Assembly (NCBI GenBank): GCA_903929895.1
Contig: CAIYWM010000103.1
Coordinates: 1-8,714, forward strand
Length of the DNA: 8,714 bases
Source: an uncultured Alphaproteobacteria bacterium
GTDB taxonomy: Bacteria > Pseudomonadota > Alphaproteobacteria > Reyranellales > Reyranellaceae
Direction: 5' to 3'
The notes below the pieces were generated by a model. That model was given only the letters and a program-made list of their open reading frames with translations, made no database searches and was not told the origin of the DNA. A program made the position numbers and the translations under genes. Below are positions 1-6,302 of this stretch, piece after piece. How positions within the stretch are numbered: the first letter of the stretch is position 1; each line of letters opens with the position of its first letter.

Positions 1-787
1 TGCCGCCGTCGATCACCAGCTCGCTGCCGGTGACCCAGGCGGCATCGTCGGAGGCGAGGTAGAGGCAGCCCGCCGCGATGTCGTCAGGCGTCCCGAAGCG
101 GCCGAGCGGCGTCGCTTCGAGGCGCTGGCGTGCGACGTCGGGATTGGAATGGCCCGGCACGGTCATCGGCGTATCGACGAAGCCCGGATGCACCGAGTTC
201 ACGCGGATCTTGTCCGGCGCGTACTGGATCGCCGCGGCCTTGGAGAAGATCCGCACCGCGCCCTTGGAGGCGTGATAGGCGGCATTGGCGTGTGAACCGA
301 CGATGCCGCAGATCGACGAGATGTTGATGATCGAGCCGCCGCCGGCCCGCAGCATGGCCGGCACCGCGGCCTTGGTGCCGAGGAAGACGCCGGTGGCGTT
401 GATCTCCATGACCCAGTTCCACTGCTCCAGCGTCTGGTCGGCAAGGCGCGGTCCGGCCGTCAGGCTGGTCTGGATGTTGAGCTTTGGATCGCGGCCCGAG
501 ATACCGGCGATGTTGCACAGGATGTCGAGGCGGCCATAGGCCTTCTCGGCGTCTGCCACGATCTCGGCCCACCGTGCCTCGTGGCGCACGTCCTGGGTCG
601 CGAAGGTCGCCGTTCCGCCTGTGTCGACGATCTCCTTTTCCACCGCCTTGCCAAGCGTGGCGTTGCTGTCGGTAAGGACGACGGAAGCGCCGTGCAGGGC
701 GAACAGCCTGGCCGTTGCCGCACCGATGCCCGACGCGCCGCCCGTCACGAGCGCCACCTTGCCGATCAGTCTCTTCCCCGGTTGCAT
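1..787 (-). CDS. SDR family NAD-dependent oxidoreductase (C-terminus cut by window edge)
   Basis: This is a classical short-chain dehydrogenase/reductase, a cytosolic NAD(P)-linked alcohol/ketone oxidoreductase. The visible 262 residues hold every expected element. The cofactor loop TGGASGIG is at 15-22. Asp40 at the end of strand 2 (VVLTDSN) favours NAD over NADP by the usual SDR rule. Asp66 is in QDV, and NIAG at 92-95 is a variant of the usual NNAG. The catalytic Asn is in the MEINATG segment, and the catalytic set is Ser158, Tyr171 and Lys175 (YHASK), with the normal 13-residue Ser-Tyr spacing. The C-terminal LVIDGG motif is reached at the window edge, so only a few residues are missing. 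The start at 787 follows a strong AGGAGG six bases upstream. It is divergent from the catabolic trio at 1052-3749 and may act on the same substrate; that is inference. The substrate cannot be read from the sequence. Confidence 0.93.
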   Translation of the reverse strand, partial: MQPGKRLIGKVALVTGGASGIGAATARLFALHGASVVLTDSNATLGKAVEKEIVDTGGTATFATQDVRHEARWAEIVADAEKAYGRLDILCNIAGISGRDPKLNIQTSLTAGPRLADQTLEQWNWVMEINATGVFLGTKAAVPAMLRAGGGSIINISSICGIVGSHANAAYHASKGAVRIFSKAAAIQYAPDKIRVNSVHPGFVDTPMTVPGHSNPDVARQRLEATPLGRFGTPDDIAAGCLYLASDDAAWVTGSELVIDGG

Positions 788-793
788 GCCTGT

Positions 794-799
794 CCTCCT
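794..799 (-). promoter_or_regulatory. Ribosome binding site of the left SDR gene
   Basis: On the minus strand the bases read AGGAGG, six bases before the ATG at 787. This near-perfect Shine-Dalgarno sequence fixes the start of the SDR gene, whose reading frame runs off the window and so has no second boundary to check it against. Confidence 0.75.
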
Positions 800-882
800 C
801 GCTTCCCCGACATTGTTTTCAGCCGCGATCGTGGCGTGGGATCGTGACACGGCGGCCAGCGAAACGACAGGCGGTGGTCTGA

Positions 883-910
883 TTGACTCCCCCGGCCGGG
901 CCCGCACAAT
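883..910 (+). promoter_or_regulatory. Candidate sigma-70-type promoter for the catabolic trio
   Basis: TTGACT at 883-888 and CACAAT at 905-910 are separated by 16 bases, in the divergent gap between the SDR gene and the dehydrogenase gene at 1052. The -35 box matches well and the -10 box moderately. The leader to the first ATG would be about 135 bases. A second CACAAT-like copy lies a few bases on (914-919), so the exact -10 is uncertain. The call rests on sequence pattern alone; no operator for a known regulator is recognised. Confidence 0.3.
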
Positions 911-1051
911 CCTCACAATCAGGAAGAGATAGCGAGGAAGCCATACGCTTCGTGACCAGGGCGGCGTTGATCACCGCAGCCGAACCCGGCCCCGAGGGCA
1001 TCAACGTCACGGGCGGCATCTAACACCCAGCAAGAGACGAGGGAGAAGAAC

Positions 1052-1954
1052 ATGGCCGGCAAGGTCGGATTCATCGGACTCGGCGCCATGGGCGGACCGA
1101 TGGCACTCAATCTCGTGAAAGCGGGCTTCGCGCTGGTGGTGCACGACATCGACCAGACCAGGACCGCGCCGCTCCGGGCCAAGGGCGCCGAACTCGCCGG
1201 TACGGCGGAAGGCGTGGCGGCGGCGGTGGACCGGACCATCGTCATCGTCGAAACCACGGAGCAGGCGGAATCGGTCATCGCCGGCGAGCGCGGCATCATC
1301 AAGAGCGCCAAGCCGGGCCACATCGTGCTCTGCATGGCGACCATCGATCCCTTCGCCGCCCGCGCCCTCGCCGACAGACTGGCGGCTCAGGGTATCGCCA
1401 TGCTCGATGCGCCGGTGAGCGGCGGCACGGGCCGGGCGCAGTCGGGCGAGCTGTCGGTGATCGTGGGCGGCGCCGCCGACGTGGTGGCCAGGTGCGAGGA
1501 CCTCTTCGCGGCCATGGGCAACCGCACGTTTCATGTCGGCCCGCTGGGCAATGGGCTTGCCATGAAGCTGGTCAACAACATGCTGGTCCAGGTCAATACC
1601 GTGGCGGTGGCCGAGGCCCTGGTGCTGGGCGTCAAGGCGGGACTCGATCCGCAGATGATCTATGACGTGGTGCGCGTCTCGACCGGCGCCAGTGCGGCGT
1701 GGGAACTGCGCGTGCCGCGAATACTGAACGACGATTTCGAGCCGGGCGGCACGATCGACATTTCCTACAAGGACCAGGAACTGGAGACTGCCTTCGCAAA
1801 GCGCCTGGGCGTGCCGCTGCTGCTCGCGAACGTCACGCAGCAGGTCTACCAGATGGCGCGTGCCCGTGGCCTCAACAAGCAGGACGGGGCGGCGATCGTC
1901 AAAGTCTTCGAGCAGATGGCGGGCGTCACCGTGAAGAAGGGGACAGGGCAATGA
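1052..1954 (+). CDS. NAD(P)-dependent oxidoreductase, 3-hydroxyisobutyrate dehydrogenase family
   Basis: The 300-residue protein belongs to the beta-hydroxyacid dehydrogenase family (3-hydroxyisobutyrate dehydrogenase, tartronate semialdehyde reductase and relatives), which interconverts beta-hydroxyacids and semialdehydes. The length is normal. It opens with the Rossmann signature GFIGLGAMGGPM at 6-17. Asp32 at the end of strand 2 suggests NAD rather than NADP. The substrate-binding motif DAPVSGG is at 119-125. The catalytic segment GNGLAMKLVNN at 166-176 supplies Lys172 and Asn176, and KDQELETA near 240 matches the conserved KDxxLA motif of the C-terminal helical domain. The ATG at 1052 has a GA-rich ribosome binding site (GAGGGAGAAG) just upstream. 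The stop overlaps the next gene by four bases (ATGA), so the three genes to 3749 form one coupled unit. Family membership is secure, but the substrate is unknown and valine catabolism should not be assumed. Confidence 0.93.
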   Translation: MAGKVGFIGLGAMGGPMALNLVKAGFALVVHDIDQTRTAPLRAKGAELAGTAEGVAAAVDRTIVIVETTEQAESVIAGERGIIKSAKPGHIVLCMATIDPFAARALADRLAAQGIAMLDAPVSGGTGRAQSGELSVIVGGAADVVARCEDLFAAMGNRTFHVGPLGNGLAMKLVNNMLVQVNTVAVAEALVLGVKAGLDPQMIYDVVRVSTGASAAWELRVPRILNDDFEPGGTIDISYKDQELETAFAKRLGVPLLLANVTQQVYQMARARGLNKQDGAAIVKVFEQMAGVTVKKGTGQ

Positions 1955-2640
1955 CCACATTCGTGCTGATCCACGGCGCCTACCAGGGCGGCTGGATCTG
2001 GAAGACGACTGCCGAGCACTTGCGGACCAGGGGCCATCTGGTGCTGACGCCGACGCTCGACGGGTGCGCCGAGCGCAAGGGCGGGCTTCGCGCCGGCATC
2101 GACACCGAGAGCCACGCGGCCGAAATCGCCGAGCTGCTGTTCTACCAGGACCTGCAGGATGTCGTGCTGGCTGGCACCAGCACCGGCGGCATGGTGATGG
2201 CGCGTGCGGCCGAACTTGCACGCGAGCGTGTGGCGCGGGTGGTGTTCGCCGATGCGCTGGCGCTGCGCGACGGCGAGGCGTTGCCCGATATCGTGAAGCG
2301 TCCGACCGCCGTGAACACCGAATTCGGCACCGGCCCGTCGCGCCTGGATTTCGAGACGCGCCTGTTCGTCGATCTCGAGCCCAAGGTGCGGGCCTGGGCG
2401 CTGGAGCGCTGCACGCCGCATCCGATCGCCGCCATGCAGGCGCCGGTCAAGCTGGACCGCTTCTGGGACCAGGCGTGGAACGCCTCGGTGATCTGGTGCA
2501 AGCGCAGCTCGAACCCGCCCGTCGCGCACCAGCGCCGCGCCGCCGAGCGGCTGAAGGCACGATGGCACGAGCTCGATACCGGCCATTACCCGATGTTGAG
2601 CGAGCCGGCCGCCCTGGCGCGGCTGATCGCGGAAGGATGA
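1951..2640 (+). CDS. Short alpha/beta-fold hydrolase (esterase type)
   Basis: This 229-residue protein fits the short alpha/beta hydrolases related to plant methyl-ester esterases and hydroxynitrile lyases. It begins at the first beta strand with FVLIHGAYQGGW (4-15), whose HGA provides the oxyanion hole, followed by LTPTLDGCAER (32-42). The nucleophile elbow is GTSTGG at 75-80, making Ser77 the nucleophile; the residue before Ser is Thr rather than the usual His. Asp101 in VVFADAL is the likely acid, and His212 in LDTGHYPM is the base. No signal peptide is seen, so it is probably cytosolic and may cleave an ester or a thioester-like bond. The reading frame is open much further upstream (to at least 1699), but only the ATG at 1951 starts the fold correctly and it gives the four-base ATGA overlap with the preceding stop. 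It ends in another ATGA overlap with the amidohydrolase gene. Confidence 0.9.
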   Translation: MTTFVLIHGAYQGGWIWKTTAEHLRTRGHLVLTPTLDGCAERKGGLRAGIDTESHAAEIAELLFYQDLQDVVLAGTSTGGMVMARAAELARERVARVVFADALALRDGEALPDIVKRPTAVNTEFGTGPSRLDFETRLFVDLEPKVRAWALERCTPHPIAAMQAPVKLDRFWDQAWNASVIWCKRSSNPPVAHQRRAAERLKARWHELDTGHYPMLSEPAALARLIAEG

Positions 2641-3749
2641 CGGACGTGACGGAGACGAAGGGCGCCTCGTCGCTCGGCTCGATGCTGGCCAGCCACAAGC
2701 CCGGCGAGCCGACGCGGTTTGGCCGCATCTTCAAGCCCGATAACGCGTGGCTCGCCAAGGCGCCCCAGGAGCCGGTCCTCGAACCCGACCTGGCGATCGT
2801 CGACACCCACCATCACCTGTGGGACTTCCCGGGCTATCGCTATCTACTGGACGAGCTGCTGATCGACATTGGATGCGGCCACAATGTCGTGGCGACGGTG
2901 TTCGAGGAATGCCGCTCGATGTACCGCGCCCACGGGCCCGAGGAGATGAAGCCGGTGGGCGAAGTCGAGTTCGTGGCCGGCGTGGCGGCCATGAGCGCGA
3001 GCGGTCGCTACGGGTCGACGAAGGTCGGCGCCGGCATCGTCGGTTTTGCCGACCTGACGCTGGGCGAGCGGGTCGCTTCAGTCCTGGAGGCCGAGATCGC
3101 GGCGGGCGGCGGCCGCTTCCGCGGCGTCCGCCATTCCGCGGCCTGGGATGCCGACCCGATCATCGGCAACAGTCACCACTTCGATGGGCCGGGCCTCTAC
3201 GGCACCTCGAACTTTCGTGCCGGCATGAAGCAGCTGGCGAGACTAGGGCTGTCGCTCGATGCCTGGGTGTTCCACCCGCAACTCGCCGAGGTGGTCGACC
3301 TCGCCCGTGCGTTCCCGTCGGCCAACATCGTCATGTGTCACATGGGCGGGCCGCTGGGCTACGGCCCCTATGCCGGCCGGAAGGACGAGGTATTCGCGAC
3401 CTGGAAGGCGGGGATGAAGGAGCTGGCGGCCTGCCCCAACGTTTCGGTGAAGCTGGGCGGCGTGATGATGCGGCTGGCCGCCTTCGACTATATGCAGGCG
3501 CCGTCGCCGCCATCGTCAGAAGGGCTCGCTGGCTACTGGGGGCCTTACGTAAAAACCTGCCTGGAACTGTTCGGCGCCGACCGCTGCATGGTCGAGAGCA
3601 ATTATCCCGTCGACAAGATGGGCATCGGCCCGTGCGCCCTCTGGAACGCCTTCAAGCGCATGACATCGGGCGCGTCCGCCGACGAGAAGAAGGCGATTTT
3701 CAGCGGCACCGCGAACCGCGTCTATCGCCTCGGTCTCGCGGACGTCTAG
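2637..3749 (+). CDS. Amidohydrolase-2 family metal-dependent hydrolase (lactonase-like TIM barrel)
   Basis: A 370-residue member of the amidohydrolase-related family (PF04909, COG3618), TIM-barrel enzymes that include lactonases and decarboxylases of aromatic and sugar-acid breakdown. A roughly 50-residue N-terminal arm precedes the first barrel strand. Visible active-site signatures are DTHHHLWD (Asp56, His58 and His60 as metal or substrate ligands), RGVRHS at 162-167, VFHPQ (His213), CHMGGP (His235) and VESNYPVD at 319-326. Glu320 with Ser321 and Asp326 fit the ESNxPVD pattern of this subgroup. The ATG at 2637 overlaps the stop of the hydrolase gene by four bases, so translation is probably coupled. 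It is the last gene of the trio and is followed by two possible stem-loops. Lactone or cyclic-ester opening is the most likely reaction by family, but the substrate is not evident; decarboxylase activity is the main alternative. Confidence 0.9.
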   Translation: MTDVTETKGASSLGSMLASHKPGEPTRFGRIFKPDNAWLAKAPQEPVLEPDLAIVDTHHHLWDFPGYRYLLDELLIDIGCGHNVVATVFEECRSMYRAHGPEEMKPVGEVEFVAGVAAMSASGRYGSTKVGAGIVGFADLTLGERVASVLEAEIAAGGGRFRGVRHSAAWDADPIIGNSHHFDGPGLYGTSNFRAGMKQLARLGLSLDAWVFHPQLAEVVDLARAFPSANIVMCHMGGPLGYGPYAGRKDEVFATWKAGMKELAACPNVSVKLGGVMMRLAAFDYMQAPSPPSSEGLAGYWGPYVKTCLELFGADRCMVESNYPVDKMGIGPCALWNAFKRMTSGASADEKKAIFSGTANRVYRLGLADV

Positions 3750-3759
3750 CCCGGATATC

Positions 3760-3790
3760 TCACCGATGTGAGCGGACGTCATCGGAGTGA
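3760..3790 (+). terminator. Possible stem-loop after the catabolic trio
   Basis: TCACCGATG (3760-3768) can pair with CATCGGAGTGA (3780-3790) apart from a two-base bulge, closing an 11-base loop. It begins 11 bases after the amidohydrolase stop. There is no T-run, so if it ends transcription it does so weakly, or it may only protect the transcript end. The call comes from visual pairing; no folding energy was computed. Confidence 0.35.
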
Positions 3791-3821
3791 GCATGTGCAC
3801 GCCTCATTCGGAAGAATGGTG

Positions 3822-3855
3822 ATCCCGGCGACAGCCACCCGGCGGCTCTCGGGAT
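3822..3855. terminator. Imperfect inverted repeat between convergent genes
   Basis: ATCCCG at 3822-3827 pairs with CGGGAT at 3850-3855, with an inner AGCC/GGCT pairing around the loop. It lies between the convergent amidohydrolase and nuclease-like genes, 16 bases beyond the stop of the latter, where a two-way terminator would be expected. The stem is interrupted and lacks a T-run on either strand, so the assignment is weak. Confidence 0.25.
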
Positions 3856-3871
3856 GGATGAAGAACAGCAC

Positions 3872-4222
3872 TTAGCAGGTCACGAGCCCGCGTAGCGTCA
3901 GCACCTCGGCGCTGAAGAAGTCGGTCCACCCTGCCAGCAGCGCCACGTGGGTCCGACCGAAGGTTGCCCAAGTCGTCGTGCGCTTGCGCTCCGGCGCCGG
4001 CGGCAGCCCGTGGCGCCGCAAGCCGACCATCAGTTGCGCCATACAAATGCGGTTCTCGATCGCAAGGTATTCGTTTCGCGCCAGCAGCTCCTGGTCCACC
4101 GTCTCCGCCACGTACGTCACGCCAGCAAGCTTGATCGTGTCACCATCGGTCACGGTCTGGGCGCCAGCACTGAAGGAAAGCGCCAACAGTACTCCGTCCC
4201 ATGCAAGCCTCTTGAGGCACAT
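3872..4222 (-). CDS. Small exported protein with degenerate staphylococcal-nuclease-like motif
   Basis: This is a 116-residue protein that I recognise only in part. Residues 1-21 look like a signal peptide: MCLKR, then a hydrophobic run, with a possible cut after SAGA. The next stretch, TVTDGDTIKLAGVTY (23-37), matches the start of secreted thermonuclease-like (SNase) domains. Near the end, FGRTHVALL at 88-96 and SAEVLTLRGL resemble the later strands and helix of that domain. Aligned with the SNase active site, Asp26, Asp28 and Asp43 remain, but the catalytic Arg position is Val38 and the catalytic Glu position is Leu46, and the middle (44-85) matches nothing I know. It is shorter than a usual domain of about 130-150 residues. 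Its ATG shares a base with the transporter stop (TAATG), which argues for a real coupled gene. It may be a non-catalytic SNase-fold protein, a decayed nuclease gene, or an unrelated export-linked protein. Confidence 0.55.
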   Translation of the reverse strand: MCLKRLAWDGVLLALSFSAGAQTVTDGDTIKLAGVTYVAETVDQELLARNEYLAIENRICMAQLMVGLRRHGLPPAPERKRTTTWATFGRTHVALLAGWTDFFSAEVLTLRGLVTC

Positions 4223-5676
4223 TACGTGTCACGCCGTTCCCGGCGCATGAAGGCGGCGAGTGGCATCGCCGCGAGTGCGACGAAGGCCATCAGGTGGAAA
4301 GCATCCAGGTAGCCGATCATCGCGGCCTGTCGCAGGATCTCGTTGGACAGGCTCTGCAGGCCGCCGGAGCTTTCCAGGCTCCACTGCGGCGGCAGGCCCG
4401 GCATCGACAGGGACTTGTTGTAGGGCGTGATGAACTCCGTCATCCGCGAATAGTTGGATGCCGTCGAGCGACTGACGGTCAGCACAGCGATGGAAATGAA
4501 CAGGCTGGAGCCGAAGTTTCGCATCAGGGTGAAGACGGCGGACCCTTCCGTGACCTGGCGCGGCGGCAGGGTCGAGAAGGCCATCACCGTCATCGGCGTG
4601 AAGGCGATCGACTGGCCGAGACCCAGCAGGAAGTTGGCCCACAACACGTCTGAATCGGTGAGGTTGATGTCGAACTGGGCCATCCAGAATCCCGCCCCGG
4701 CCTGCAGCGCCATGCCGCAGACGATGGCGAATCGCGGGGCAACCCGCGTGAGCTGGGCGATGAACAGGAACGCCGTCCAGTTGCCCACGCCGCGCGCGGC
4801 GATCAGCCAGGCGATGGCATTGTCGGGGTAGCCGCGCAGGTCGTGGAACAGGGTCGGAAACAGCACGATGCTGACGAAGTTCAGCATGCCCATCACAAAG
4901 GCGAGCAGGATCCCGATGGAGAAGTTGCGGTCGAGCAGCAGGCGCGGATTGAGGAATGGCGCCGGCACCGTCAGACAGTGCATGACGAAGATCCAGAGTG
5001 CCAGCGCGCCCGTGAAGGCCAACAGCATGATCTCCGTCGATTCGAACCAGTCCAGCCGGTGGCCGCGGTCGAGGATCAGCTGCGCGGCCGCCATCGCCAC
5101 GGAGAGGGCGATGAAGCCGATCCAGTCAAATTTCACGGTCGCGCGCGCCGTGTGGTCGCGGAGCGCGAACCATATGCAGATCAGCGCGCAGATCCCGGGC
5201 GGGACGATCATGAAGAAGGCTGCGCGCCAGTCGTAGGCTTCCGTCACGATGCTGCCCAGGATGGGGCCGGCCACGGGACCGAACACCGCGCCGATGCCCC
5301 ACATCACGAGAGCGGCGGGCTGAAGATGCTTCGGGAAGGTCGCCAACAGGATGGCCTGGCCGAGCGGCATGATTGGCGCGCCGAACGCCCCCTGCGCCAC
5401 ACGGGCCAGAATCAGGCTCTCCAGGCTGTTGGCCACGCCGCACAGCACGGAGGTGGTCGTGAAACCGAGCACCGTAAAGAACATCAGGTTGCGCCAGCCC
5501 AGCCGGCTCGACAGCCAGCCCGTCATCGGCGTGGCGATGGCGGTCGCGACCAAGTTGAGCGTGATGACCCAGGAGATCTCTTCCTGCGTCGCCGACAGGT
5601 TGCCGCGCATCTGCGGCAGCACCAGATTGGCCAGCGTAATGGTCATGCCGAACAGCATGTTGGCGAGTTGGACCAT
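4222..5676 (-). CDS. DHA2 family (EmrB/QacA-type) MFS multidrug transporter
   Basis: An inner-membrane proton-driven drug exporter of the 14-helix DHA2 group. From the ATG at 5676 it is 484 residues. Motif A appears as GWLSSRLGWRNLM (53-65), motif C as WGIGAVFGPVAGPILGS (126-142), and the DHA2-typical LDRGHRLDWF is at 202-211. A periplasmic loop with little hydrophobicity is at about 403-450, before the last helix. The ATG at 5676 lies inside membrane helix 1. The same frame continues upstream with GLFTISGRQWLILL, the expected N-terminal arm, but contains no ATG, GTG or TTG before the stop at 5767-5769. An ACG at 5752-5754, behind AAGGAG, would give 510 residues and may be the real or mutated start. 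No EmrA-type adaptor gene is nearby; the only partner is the small exported protein overlapping the 3' end. The function is secure at family level and the drug is unknown. Confidence 0.92.
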   Translation of the reverse strand: MVQLANMLFGMTITLANLVLPQMRGNLSATQEEISWVITLNLVATAIATPMTGWLSSRLGWRNLMFFTVLGFTTTSVLCGVANSLESLILARVAQGAFGAPIMPLGQAILLATFPKHLQPAALVMWGIGAVFGPVAGPILGSIVTEAYDWRAAFFMIVPPGICALICIWFALRDHTARATVKFDWIGFIALSVAMAAAQLILDRGHRLDWFESTEIMLLAFTGALALWIFVMHCLTVPAPFLNPRLLLDRNFSIGILLAFVMGMLNFVSIVLFPTLFHDLRGYPDNAIAWLIAARGVGNWTAFLFIAQLTRVAPRFAIVCGMALQAGAGFWMAQFDINLTDSDVLWANFLLGLGQSIAFTPMTVMAFSTLPPRQVTEGSAVFTLMRNFGSSLFISIAVLTVSRSTASNYSRMTEFITPYNKSLSMPGLPPQWSLESSGGLQSLSNEILRQAAMIGYLDAFHLMAFVALAAMPLAAFMRRERRDT

Positions 5677-5762
5677 CAGCAGGATGAGCCACTGCCGTCC
5701 GCTGATCGTGAAGAGGCCGCCCTTCTCAGCGATGGATTCATCCCGGGATGTCGTTCGTACTG

Positions 5763-5768
5763 CTCCTT
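5763..5768 (-). promoter_or_regulatory. Ribosome binding site facing an ACG start of the transporter gene
   Basis: On the minus strand AAGGAG sits eight bases upstream of an ACG (5754-5752) that is in frame with the transporter. The ATG at 5676 has no comparable site and would remove part of helix 1. The arrangement suggests that translation starts, or once started, at 5754: an ATG to ACG transition would leave exactly this picture. ACG initiation is rare and weak, so expression could be low. Confidence 0.45.
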
Positions 5769-5769
5769 A

Positions 5770-6052
5770 TGGCATTGTCTCGGCGATCGGAGTGTAGCGG
5801 CCTCCCTCGTGTCCGTCGTCAGATAGATTGATGCGGATCGGGTCTACTTGGCCGACATTCACCTGATTGACCCAAGGGACGGTGCGAACGCCGGCATCGG
5901 CCGGGTTTCGAGGAAACCGTCAGCGGCCGAGACAGTTTCCACCACCGCTTCCGCCATGCGCGCGCCCAGAACGACCTTTGATCCATCGATTTGGCCCTTT
6001 GCCTCGTCATTCGGACGCACTCCTCCCGTGGTGACGACGCATTGGTGCGGTC
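5770..6052. other. Gene-free stretch: transporter leader plus probable 3' end of an IS1380-like element
   Basis: No convincing gene is visible on either strand. The part next to the transporter (5770-5830) should carry its promoter; TACACT on the minus strand at 5791-5796 is a possible -10 box without a clear -35. The remainder (to 6052) lies directly after the stop of the IS1380 transposase remnant and is probably the non-coding end of that element. The outer end of the element cannot be fixed, because the other inverted repeat needed for comparison is absent. Confidence 0.4.
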
Positions 6053-6247
6053 TTACGCTGGAGCCGGTCGTCGTCGCAGCCCGTCGATCAGCCGCAATGT
6101 TTTCTCGAACAGTTCTCCCGGCACCGCGACTTCGGCCATCTGGAAGACGGCGTAGCGGGCGTGGCGCACGCCCTTGGCACCGATCTTGATCAGCTTCTCT
6201 CGCAGGCTGGTCAGCGACCCCTGCGCAACCGCCTCGGGCAGGTGTGC
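6053..6247 (-). pseudogene. IS1380-family transposase remnant (C-terminal 64 codons)
   Basis: Read on the minus strand, this frame carries the typical end of IS1380-family DDE transposases: SLTSLREKLIKIGAK, then RYAVFQMAEVAVP, then a basic, proline-rich tail (RRRPAPA) and a TAA at 6055-6053. Only about 64 codons remain of a protein that is normally over 400 residues. Upstream the frame is closed at once by a TAG at 6250-6248, and no further transposase homology is visible beyond it, so the 5' portion has been deleted. The segment has no plausible start codon of its own and is a dead fragment. Identification rests on recalled family sequence and the motif is distinctive, but a database comparison was not possible. 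Confidence 0.8.
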
Positions 6248-6302
6248 CTACCCAAGGCTCTAAAAAGCCAAGAAAGCATGGAGTTTTCGGCGCCCCAGCC
6301 AT

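Noticed and set aside
1699..1950. Upstream extension of the alpha/beta hydrolase frame
   Set aside because: It overlaps the dehydrogenase gene deeply, adds an Arg-rich shadow sequence and precedes the first beta strand; the ATG at 1951 is the sound start.
1007..2221. Long 404-codon open frame on the minus strand
   Set aside because: It lies antisense to the dehydrogenase and hydrolase genes, has an Arg/His-rich composition typical of shadow frames in GC-rich DNA, and shows no motif.
2064..2636. Upstream extension of the amidohydrolase frame
   Set aside because: It is the shadow of the hydrolase gene and Arg/Ala-rich without motif; the ATG at 2637 gives the usual N-terminus and an ATGA overlap.
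3804..4046. 80-codon minus-strand frame overlapping the nuclease-like gene
   Set aside because: Considered as a frameshifted continuation of the nuclease-like protein, but its sequence is Arg/Ala/Gly-rich and matches no SNase motif.
4843..5826. 327-codon open frame on the plus strand
   Set aside because: It is antisense to the MFS transporter, and its His/Gln/Glu/Arg-rich, low-complexity protein is the expected mirror of hydrophobic membrane codons.
5859..6302. 147-codon minus-strand frame through the IS1380 remnant
   Set aside because: It runs out of frame with the recognisable transposase segment and then through non-coding IS end sequence; no domain is visible.
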